Shown one piece after another: positions 5,184-10,652 of a DNA stretch of 10,652 nt. The notes below the pieces were generated by a model, which worked only from the letters and a program-made list of their open reading frames with translations, ran no database searches and was not told where the DNA came from. The stretch spans positions 1 through 10,652 of the forward strand of contig PIXT01000111.1 of assembly GCA_003096235.1 (NCBI GenBank). Reading direction: 5' to 3'. This DNA is from Candidatus Bathyarchaeum sp. Its GTDB lineage: Archaea; Thermoproteota; Bathyarchaeia; Bathyarchaeales; Bathyarchaeaceae. Made by a program: the position numbers and the translations under genes. Position 1 is the stretch's first letter. Each line of letters begins with the position of its first letter.

Positions 5184-7301
5184 TTGACCCGAATCTACGT
5201 TTGCCAAAAATGCAAAAACCAGTATTCCGCTAAAGAGTTTGCCCAGAGCCGTTTCTGCCGTGACTGCGGAAAATACCTAACTGCCAGAACCGTCTCTGCT
5301 AGCAGCTTACCCAGAAGATATGCCAGACCACAAATAGCCAGACCAACCCGAACAACAACCAGAACTTCCACAAGAACAGTAACCGAGCCCCAAAGCAGTG
5401 ATAACCAGTGGCTTCCCATAGGCTACGAAGTACGCAAAGGACAAGTAACGTTCATAAAAGAAGCAACCAAAGCCCTAGAAAACAACCAAATATTTGTAGG
5501 CAGCGCACCCTGCGGAATAGGAAAATCCCTTGCATCTTTGCTCACAGTTTTGCCGATGCTCGGAGAAAACAAGCTCCTGATAAGCTTCAGAACAAGAAGC
5601 CAACTGCACATCTTCCTCAAAGAACTAAGAGGACTAAAACAAGCACCCCTAACCGCATCCTTTTTCAGCAAACAAGACATGTGCCCACTACGAAAAAAAC
5701 GGGCAGGATCATACTTTGACTTTCTCGAAGAATGCAAAAGACTAAAAGAAAACTGCGAAACCGCAACCGAACCCTTCTGCAAATATTACTGGAACCTGAA
5801 CATGAAACAAAGGCAAGCCGAAAACCTTGCTCTAGATTGTGCCAAAAAAATCCTTGACCCACAAGAAGCTAGCAATACAATGGCTAGGCACGGATTTTGC
5901 GCCTACGAGGCACTAAAACGGATTTTAAGTAAAGTAAAAATTTTCCTCGGAACATACCATTACACATTCAATCCACAAGTCAGAAAATCTTTGCTGCAAA
6001 GCTGGGGCGTAGACCTGTCACAGGTTTACCTCATAGTCGACGAAGCCCACAACATACCAAACTTCGCCCGCGAACTCCTATCCGACAAGATGACACAAAA
6101 CACAATCGAAAACGCAATCAAAGAAACCGAAAAGTTCGAACACAAAAACCTAGGACAAGTCCAAGACTACCTCAACGTATTAGACGACGATATCTTCCGA
6201 TACGTCCAAAATGGATTAGGAAACTCAAAACTCAAACTGCTGGACCCTGAAGACATCTCCAAAAAATTCCGCGAATGGAGCGGAACCTCAAGCGAAAAAG
6301 CCGCAGAAACCCTCCACGAATACGGAGAACACGTAAGAGAAACACGCCAAGAACAAGGCTACGACAAAATCTTCAGCTACACCCACCGCGTCGGCGACTT
6401 TCTAGAAAACTTCTTCCAAAGAACAGGAGAAAAATACCTGCACCTAATCGAAAAGGACTGGGGCGACCGAATTTATCTATCAGTCAAAAGCCTAGACGGC
6501 AGAGAAATCACAGACCCAGTTCTACGGCAAGCCAAAGGCAGCATCGTAATGAGCGGATTTCTTTCTCCACCAAAAGTCTACAGAGACCTGATACTGCGCA
6601 GCAAAGACAATGTCCACCTCAAAGAATTTGACTCACCGTTCCCAAAAGAAAACCGCCTGATACTAGCAGCAACAGACGTCTCATCACGATTTGAAAAAAG
6701 AACCGATGACATGCTCCAAAAATGGGGCGACTACATCAAAGCCATATCCCAAACAAACGAGGGAAACATGGCAGTGTTCTTCACCAGCTACTACTTGATG
6801 AACTCAATTCTTTCACACGTAGACACAGACAGAACAATGATTATTGAGGAACGCAAAACAAGGCAACGCGACGTAATGGACAAACTAACAACTTCACGAC
6901 ACAACGCATTATTTGGAGTTATGGGCGGAAAATTCAGCGAAGGAATGGACTACCCAGACAACCTCTTGACCTGCGTAGTAACCGTGGGTTTGCCCTACGC
7001 AACATGGAACGTATACCAAAAATCGCTGATAAGCTACTTTGATTACCAATTTCCAGGAAACGGAAGAGACTACGCTTACCTGACGCCTGCAATATTTCGT
7101 TTAGTTCAAGCCTGTGGACGCGCCCATCGTTCAGCCCAAGACAAAGGCTGCATAGTCATGCTGGACGAACGAGTTACCCGCCCAAACATCAAACAGCTAC
7201 TTCCAAGTTACTACCAAAAAGAGATGACCCTACTAAAGAACCCAAATGAATGCAAAGAAAAAATAGCAGAATTCTGGAACAAACACCGCAAACTATACTG
7301 A
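5184..7301 (+). CDS. XPD/DinG-type superfamily 2 Fe-S DNA helicase with N-terminal zinc ribbon
   Basis: TTG 5184 is the start: GAGGAG at 5174-5179 precedes it, and the zinc ribbon begins at residue 7, leaving no room for a later start. The 705-residue protein has a zinc ribbon (C7, C10, C25, C28), then an Arg/Thr-rich low-complexity linker (about 43-70). The helicase core follows: Walker A SAPCGIGKS (107-115), DEAH (286-289), SGFLSP (457-462) and motif VI QACGRAHRS (642-650). Between Walker A and DEAH lie C167, C184, C191, C199 and C239. MCPLRKK, FCKYY and FCAYE resemble the three clearest cysteine positions of the XPD 4Fe-4S domain, and C184 or C191 would supply the fourth. XPD-family enzymes unwind DNA 5'-3' using ATP and act in repair or replication. 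At 705 residues it is longer than the archaeal XPDs I know (about 550-620); the extra length is mostly the N-terminal 80 residues. Codon use is strongly A/C-rich. Confidence 0.92.
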   Translation: MTRIYVCQKCKNQYSAKEFAQSRFCRDCGKYLTARTVSASSLPRRYARPQIARPTRTTTRTSTRTVTEPQSSDNQWLPIGYEVRKGQVTFIKEATKALENNQIFVGSAPCGIGKSLASLLTVLPMLGENKLLISFRTRSQLHIFLKELRGLKQAPLTASFFSKQDMCPLRKKRAGSYFDFLEECKRLKENCETATEPFCKYYWNLNMKQRQAENLALDCAKKILDPQEASNTMARHGFCAYEALKRILSKVKIFLGTYHYTFNPQVRKSLLQSWGVDLSQVYLIVDEAHNIPNFARELLSDKMTQNTIENAIKETEKFEHKNLGQVQDYLNVLDDDIFRYVQNGLGNSKLKLLDPEDISKKFREWSGTSSEKAAETLHEYGEHVRETRQEQGYDKIFSYTHRVGDFLENFFQRTGEKYLHLIEKDWGDRIYLSVKSLDGREITDPVLRQAKGSIVMSGFLSPPKVYRDLILRSKDNVHLKEFDSPFPKENRLILAATDVSSRFEKRTDDMLQKWGDYIKAISQTNEGNMAVFFTSYYLMNSILSHVDTDRTMIIEERKTRQRDVMDKLTTSRHNALFGVMGGKFSEGMDYPDNLLTCVVTVGLPYATWNVYQKSLISYFDYQFPGNGRDYAYLTPAIFRLVQACGRAHRSAQDKGCIVMLDERVTRPNIKQLLPSYYQKEMTLLKNPNECKEKIAEFWNKHRKLY

Positions 7302-7503
7302 CCCTAAACGAACACTACACAAAAAATGGCGTTTACCCCTACCCAACAAGCTAATGTTTACGTTAAGATTTTCTGCATTGTACAACATCAGCGAAAGCGG
7401 AATCGTAAGGTAATTTTATTATCTGGCTCATCTACATAATAGATTAATTCCTCCCAGAAACAATTCAACCAAAATAGTAATCACTAAAATGTGCGGTGAA
7501 ATC
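7302..7503 (+). promoter_or_regulatory. Intergenic promoter region of the first ribbon-helix-helix gene
   Basis: This 202-base gap follows the helicase stop. It has no T run, so no clear terminator. TTGTACAA, an 8-base perfect palindrome at 7378-7385, lies about 25 bases before a TATA-like TAATTTTATT (7411-7420), a position that would suit an activator or repressor dimer. The predicted transcript start is near 7440. GGTGA at 7495-7499 lies 4 bases before TTG 7504 and supports that start over the ATG at 7489. Confidence 0.4.
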
Positions 7504-8097
7504 TTGGCAAAAAAGACAAAAAAAGCTAAAATCAGGCGAAAAAGCTTCGCAGCCCGAGAAGACCTCCTAGACCGCATGAACAAAGTTGCAAAAGAAAACG
7601 ACCTTAGCCTATACGGTTTCGTAAACCACATTTTCGAATTAGCTCTAGAAGCTAACAAACTAGGAGTAACACTTCGCACACTAATTGACTCACGACAACT
7701 ACTAAAAGACGCCAGAGAAAACGGATACACACTCGGACTAGAAAGCCTATGGTACGAAATGGCTGACCTTGCATACGACAAAGCAAAGAAAAAATCTCTT
7801 CAAAGCTGGTTTGACGCTGGCGTTTGGTTGGCTAAACGATACGTCACCGGAGAAAGCAACGACCCCTTTGAAGACTTCAAAAAGGATTTAAAAGATTTCA
7901 CCTGGAACATTCCTGAACTTGATTTAAACAAAAAAGCAGACAAAGTTTCAGTTCGTATAGTAAGCCCACGCTTGCCCGATTCATACACCCTCTTGTTGAC
8001 CTCTTTTCTTGAAGGTGCTCTAGAAACGTTTGGATACAAAATCAAAAGCAAAGAAGTTTCTAGAGGAATAATATGCTTAGAATCGGCTAAACAATAG
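7504..8097 (+). CDS. Ribbon-helix-helix regulator with C-terminal possible V4R-like sensor domain (paralog 1)
   Basis: I place the start at TTG 7504 (197 residues). GGTGA lies 4 bases upstream, and the resulting MAKKTKK end lines up with the MSKAKDK start of the paralog at 8420. ATG 7489 (202 residues) is the alternative and has no ribosome site. Residues about 10-50 fit a ribbon-helix-helix DNA-binding fold: a strand (RRKSFAA), helix A (REDLLDRMNKVAKEN) and helix B (SLYGFVNHIFELALEA). A linker precedes a C-terminal domain at about 85-193. It contains WFDAGVWLA (102-110), DPFEDF (120-125), W134, VSVRIVSP (148-155) and TSFLEGALETFGY (166-178). The order aGxxLG-like segment, FxEGALxxxGY, then a closing strand recalls V4R/4-vinyl-reductase sensor domains, though the terminal Cys-x-Phe of that family is absent. 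Probably a one-component transcription factor; the ligand is unknown. Confidence 0.8.
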   Translation: MAKKTKKAKIRRKSFAAREDLLDRMNKVAKENDLSLYGFVNHIFELALEANKLGVTLRTLIDSRQLLKDARENGYTLGLESLWYEMADLAYDKAKKKSLQSWFDAGVWLAKRYVTGESNDPFEDFKKDLKDFTWNIPELDLNKKADKVSVRIVSPRLPDSYTLLLTSFLEGALETFGYKIKSKEVSRGIICLESAKQ

Positions 8098-8108
8098 CAT
8101 CAAGCGCC

Positions 8109-8154
8109 TGTACTAATAAATAGAAATATAAATTGAAGAGCATTACGATTGAAC
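8109..8154 (+). repeat. Direct repeat copy A: promoter-like segment upstream of the small ORF
   Basis: These 46 bases recur at 8357-8400 with a 2-base gap and about 8 mismatches; both copies open with the same CTGTACTAATA (from 8108 and 8356). Copy A contains a TATA-like GAAATATAAAT (about 8123-8133), which would start a transcript near 8155. It sits just after the stop of the first regulator. Confidence 0.75.
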
Positions 8155-8169
8155 AGGGATTAAAAAAAA

Positions 8170-8364
8170 TTGAAAACAATCAAACCAAGGTTTGGTGATG
8201 CCCCGAATAATGCCATTTTCGAATACACGTTCAACAAGAACCTACTACATGGATTCGGGTTCAATTGTGGAAAATTTTTTTATAGTCTCCTGAATGACGA
8301 TTCAAATTGTACAGACTTAGCGATAATCCAGTTAAAGGAGAACACCATTACAGGACTGTACTAA
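8170..8364 (+). CDS. Small ORF, possible truncated relative of the flanking regulators
   Basis: Sixty-four codons open from TTG 8170, with AGGGAT (8155-8160) as a weak ribosome site 9 bases upstream and TAA at 8362-8364. Upstream in frame there is an immediate stop (8161-8163), so it cannot be longer. Nothing matches a family I know. One segment, GFGFNCGKFF (about residues 28-37), has the spacing of the W[FY]D[AS]GxW motif in the two flanking regulators, and AIIQL resembles their closing strand. It could therefore be a relic of a third copy. Flanking by two copies of a promoter-like repeat supports a duplication history. An alternative ATG at 8198 in another frame gives 31 codons. Treat as doubtful. 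Confidence 0.3.
   Translation: MKTIKPRFGDAPNNAIFEYTFNKNLLHGFGFNCGKFFYSLLNDDSNCTDLAIIQLKENTITGLY
8181..8194. promoter_or_regulatory. Dyad CAAACC-AA-GGTTTG
   Basis: CAAACC (8181-8186) and GGTTTG (8189-8194) form a 14-base dyad with a 2-base centre, too tight for an RNA hairpin but suitable for a dimeric DNA-binding protein. It lies about 25-40 bases after the transcript start predicted from copy A, a plausible operator place. No protein is shown to bind it. Confidence 0.25.
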
Positions 8365-8400
8365 TACTTAGAAATAAATTGAGGATCAATACAGTTGAAC
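8357..8400 (+). repeat. Direct repeat copy B: promoter of the second regulator
   Basis: Second copy of the segment at 8109-8154. It contains the TATA-like GAAATAAAT (about 8371-8379), about 40-50 bases before the ATG at 8420. The first eight bases overlap the end of the small ORF. It is the likely promoter of the second ribbon-helix-helix gene. Confidence 0.7.
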
Positions 8401-8419
8401 ATAGTTAGGAAGTAAATAC

Positions 8420-8992
8420 ATGTCTAAGGCTAAGGATAAACGGCTCGTTTACATACCTGGCGACCTTGTTGAAGACGTCAAGGAGATTGCAAGACAACGA
8501 GGCGAATCCCTAAGCCTGTTAATCAGCGACGTTCTTAAACTGGCTCTAAAAGCAAACAACTTAGGGTATGGTCCTAGACAGGCGGCAGAATTTTTAGAAA
8601 TTATGCAAGCCCAGCGGAACTTGGGTGGAGCCTTTGTTCCTGCTGATGTTTTGACTTACCTGAACAGCAAAGCTTGTGGAACTGGAGAAGAAGAGTTGTG
8701 TACGAAATGGTATGATAGTGGAACGTGGCATGGAAAGTACATAAACGAAAAATTTAAGGATCCTGTTCAGGCCTTCAGAAAGTTTCTTGAAGCAACTAGG
8801 TGGGACTTGAGTGAAGTTGAAGTTAGGCAAAATCAAAATAATGTTACGTTCCGATGTATTTCCACCCTGCTTACGGGAGAGGCAACAGAGCTGCTTGCCA
8901 CGTTCATAGAGGGGGCGATGCATAGCATGGGTTACCAGACAGGTAAACGTGATGCTATGAAAGGGATGATCCTTTTGTATTTTAACAAGTGA
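8420..8992 (+). CDS. Ribbon-helix-helix regulator with C-terminal possible V4R-like sensor domain (paralog 2)
   Basis: ATG 8420 is preceded by AGGAAG (8407-8412) at 7 bases. The 190-residue protein resembles the 7504 gene along its whole length. Residues about 6-47 form the ribbon-helix-helix: strand KRLVYIP, helix LVEDVKEIARQRG, helix SLSLLISDVLKLALKANNLG. The C-terminal domain (about 95-187) repeats the same landmarks: WYDSGTW (97-103), DPVQAF (114-119), W128, VTFRCIS (142-148), ATFIEGAMHSMGY (160-172) and a closing GMILLYF. Differences from the paralog lie mostly in the linker (50-95), where this copy is Cys-containing (C86, C94). Divergence suggests an old duplication rather than a recent one. 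It sits next upstream of the S-layer-like gene at 9361 and could regulate it or itself; that is inference. Confidence 0.82.
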   Translation: MSKAKDKRLVYIPGDLVEDVKEIARQRGESLSLLISDVLKLALKANNLGYGPRQAAEFLEIMQAQRNLGGAFVPADVLTYLNSKACGTGEEELCTKWYDSGTWHGKYINEKFKDPVQAFRKFLEATRWDLSEVEVRQNQNNVTFRCISTLLTGEATELLATFIEGAMHSMGYQTGKRDAMKGMILLYFNK

Positions 8993-9211
8993 CTTTTAAA
9001 AACTTGAATAAACATGTCTATTGTGTCATGATTGGACACTCAATATTTACTGGTTTAGTCAAATGGATGATTGATATAAAAAATTTTTATGTATTTATCC
9101 TATCGTGAGATATGCGATTAGCTTTTATTCTCGACGTTTTTGCCTAAAAAGCCTATAATTAAATAAAAAAAAGCCTCAAATGCGTTCTTTTTATACGTAG
9201 TCAGCGCTTCT
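8993..9211. other. AT-rich intergenic region, no gene seen
   Basis: This is the first part of the 368-base gap before the S-layer-like gene. GTGTC (9023-9027) and GACAC (9035-9039) form a small dyad shortly after the regulator stop. GATATAAAAAATTTTT (9073-9088) could be a TATA-like element or, with its five T, a terminator. Three GCCT-A-rich direct repeats occur at 9142, 9151 and 9173. No ORF of useful length lies downstream of these on either strand, and I recognise no RNA gene. Confidence 0.4.
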
Positions 9212-9272
9212 TTCTAGAACATGTATACATTTTGTGAACCAGCTAAGAAACTGTGCACATTAAATATAAATA
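9212..9272 (+). promoter_or_regulatory. Promoter of the S-layer-like gene with three upstream palindromes
   Basis: A strong archaeal TATA box (AT-only stretch around TTAAATATAAATAT, 9259-9272) should start transcription near 9290. Just upstream lie three perfect palindromes: TTCTAGAA (9212-9219), ATGTATACAT (9221-9230) and TGTGCACA (9252-9259). The last overlaps the position where TFB contacts DNA. They suit binding by dimeric regulators such as the two ribbon-helix-helix proteins upstream, but binding is not shown. Confidence 0.6.
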
Positions 9273-9300
9273 TCGGTTTAACAAACCCGAATAGGCAGAA

Positions 9301-9332
9301 GAGGCGAGAGCTGATATTATCGGCGTCGCCTC
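9301..9332 (+). promoter_or_regulatory. Stable hairpin in the 5' UTR of the S-layer-like gene
   Basis: GAGGCGA (9301-9307) pairs with TCGCCTC (9326-9332), and GCTGAT (9310-9315) with ATCGGC (9319-9324, one G-U pair). They are separated by a 2x1 internal loop and closed by the loop ATT. With a transcript start near 9290 it would lie at the very 5' end of the mRNA, 28 bases before the start codon. It could protect the mRNA or control translation. The ribosome site GGAG (9345-9348) is outside the stem. A five-codon mini-ORF (ATG 9338, TAG 9353-9355) overlaps that ribosome site. Confidence 0.7.
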
Positions 9333-9360
9333 CAATAATGAAAAGGAGAAAATAGAAAAA

Positions 9361-10652
9361 ATGCAAATAAACAAAAAACTAAAAACAACCCTCATGATAA
9401 CACTATTAACACTATCCGCTATCATGGTTGCCATACCCATGGCAAGCGCAAACATCACAACCGCACCAGACCTCTATGAGCCAGGAACCACAACTCCTCT
9501 AATTACTGGACCCGTAGGTACAGAATTAGATGTTGTTGGAACAACTGGTTCTGGAAACGCAGCTCCATTTAGCACCGTTACCCTTTACTGGGGCGGACTA
9601 TCTGGCGCAGAGTTGGGTTCAACAACAGCTGATGCTGCAGGTGAATGGACTGTAGAGGATGTAGAAATTCCTTCTGCAGTTACTGGACCTGCATACATCG
9701 TTGCTTCAGATGGCAGCGGTCAGTTCGGTGCAGAATTCACCGTAACTGCAAGCGTTGACACTGATGTTGATCGCGGTCTACCTGGTGACGAAGTTGTTCT
9801 AACTGGTCACGGTTTTGCTAAAAACGACGATATTACTGTGACATTTGACAGCACAACACTTGGTACTCCTGTAACAGTTACTCTAACCAGTCCAGCTATA
9901 ACTACAAATGGAACTGGTTCATTTTCAGCAACCATCACTATTCCAAGCACAATCGATGTTGCTGAATATGATATTTATGACGTAACTGCTGAGGATGAGG
10001 CATCAACAACAGCTACTACAGAAATCACTGTGGACTACTACATACTATTAACCCCCTCAAGCGGTCCTACAGGTATCACAACTACAATGTCTGGTAGAAT
10101 TCCAGCTAGTACAGCATATACTATAAAGTTCAATGGTGCAACAATCGATAGTGGTACTTCAACTTCTGATGGATCTTTCTCAGAAGAGTATACTATCCCT
10201 GGCGTACTTTCACCAACAGATTATGATGTTGAAGTGTTCTGGGAAACAGTTAATTCCCGTTCTGCTCAGTTCGAAGTAACAGATCCACCAACGATTGATG
10301 TAAATCCTGATCATGGTATGGCTGGAGATGTCATTGTGATTGACGGTGAAGATTTCAGTAACAACGCTGACATTACTATCTATCTTGGTTCAACTGTTGT
10401 AAACAGCACTGCCCTTAACGAAGACTTTGGTCCTACTGACAAGTCTGGAGAATTTGCTGACCTAGAATTCACAGTTCCAGCTATTAGTGCAGGAATCTAT
10501 GACATCTATGTTGTAGATGAATATGGCGCATCAAGCACAGGTGACACTTTCACAGTAGATGCTACTCCAGTATTCAGCATGTCAACACGCGCAACCGAAT
10601 ATGTACGAATGGATTTCATCAGCCTAGTATCACAATCCACATCCGCTGATGA
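9361..10652 (+). CDS. Large exported Ig-repeat (S-layer-like) protein, 3' end outside window
   Basis: ATG 9361 has GGAG at 9345-9348, 12 bases upstream. The frame stays open to the window edge, giving 430 residues. Residues 1-30 are a signal peptide (KKLK, a hydrophobic stretch 11-25, cut after ASA). The rest is Thr/Ser/Asp/Gly-rich, has no cysteine, and divides into about four beta-sandwich units near 31-129, 130-225, 226-308 and 309-400. Each has the pattern G-x-x-G-x-x-V-x-[LI]-x-G with an Asp/Asn-rich strand. The clearest examples are LPGDEVVLTGHGF (140-152) and MAGDVIVIDGEDF (320-332), as in IPT/TIG-type Ig domains. Such proteins form archaeal S-layers or surface lattices. A strong TATA box and 5'-UTR hairpin suggest high expression. 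The last residues, SADD-like, resemble the start of the partial gene at the left edge, so the missing part may carry the same stalk repeats and anchor. Confidence 0.85.
   Translation, partial: MQINKKLKTTLMITLLTLSAIMVAIPMASANITTAPDLYEPGTTTPLITGPVGTELDVVGTTGSGNAAPFSTVTLYWGGLSGAELGSTTADAAGEWTVEDVEIPSAVTGPAYIVASDGSGQFGAEFTVTASVDTDVDRGLPGDEVVLTGHGFAKNDDITVTFDSTTLGTPVTVTLTSPAITTNGTGSFSATITIPSTIDVAEYDIYDVTAEDEASTTATTEITVDYYILLTPSSGPTGITTTMSGRIPASTAYTIKFNGATIDSGTSTSDGSFSEEYTIPGVLSPTDYDVEVFWETVNSRSAQFEVTDPPTIDVNPDHGMAGDVIVIDGEDFSNNADITIYLGSTVVNSTALNEDFGPTDKSGEFADLEFTVPAISAGIYDIYVVDEYGASSTGDTFTVDATPVFSMSTRATEYVRMDFISLVSQSTSAD

Noticed and set aside
5423..5782. 119-codon - strand frame inside the helicase gene
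   Set aside because: Opposite a helicase region with clear Fe-S motifs; a shadow caused by strongly A/C-biased codons.
7391..7398. GCGAAAGC, a sequence known for forming a very stable DNA mini-hairpin
   Set aside because: Eight bases with a two-base stem; expected by chance and no supporting context.
8109..8400. Transposon or integration event bounded by the direct repeats
   Set aside because: No transposase, no terminal inverted repeats, and the repeats carry TATA elements, so promoter duplication is simpler.
9243..9458. 71-codon hydrophobic - strand frame over the S-layer-like promoter and signal peptide
   Set aside because: Its hydrophobicity is the antisense of a signal-peptide region, and it runs across a TATA box and hairpin.
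1..10652. Circular element, because both ends carry GCTGATGA-like sequence
   Set aside because: Joining the ends shifts the reading frame and meets a stop soon after, and the flanking bases do not overlap; related repeats explain the likeness better.

Overview
The window looks archaeal, most likely from the TACK side (a Bathyarchaeia-like lineage is my best guess, from experience rather than a database hit). Supporting signs are an XPD-type Fe-S helicase, TATA-box promoters about 25-40 bases upstream of starts, secreted proteins rich in N-x-S/T sequons, C-terminal PEF-type sorting tails, S-layer-like Ig-repeat proteins, and small ribbon-helix-helix regulators. Base composition is AT-rich. All convincing genes read on the + strand except one.

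Layout. Positions 1-309 hold the C-terminal end of a surface protein (short amphipathic repeats plus a membrane anchor). A T-rich gap of about 450 bases follows. Positions 757-4672 form a block of three exported proteins that share a PEF[PS]S-membrane helix-basic tail: a parallel beta-helix protein, a PKD-domain protein and a seven-repeat probable beta-propeller. Next comes a divergent pair: a zinc-ribbon/DUF4342 membrane protein on the - strand (4738-5061) and an XPD/DinG-like helicase with its own N-terminal zinc ribbon (5184-7301). Positions 7504-8992 hold two related regulators, each with an N-terminal ribbon-helix-helix and a C-terminal domain that I compare, by pattern only, with V4R/4-vinyl-reductase sensor domains. 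Between them is a small doubtful ORF, flanked by two copies of a 45-base promoter-like segment. After a 368-base gap with several short palindromes, a TATA box and a strong 5'-UTR hairpin, a large exported Ig-repeat protein starts at 9361 and runs off the end.

How it may fit together. Most of the window concerns the cell surface: exported, probably glycosylated, membrane-anchored proteins. The two regulators sit directly upstream of the S-layer-like gene, whose promoter carries palindromes suited to dimeric regulators, so control of that gene (or autoregulation) is a reasonable but untested idea. The helicase and its zinc-ribbon neighbour look like a separate housekeeping or repair unit. No tRNA, rRNA, CRISPR array or insertion sequence was recognised.
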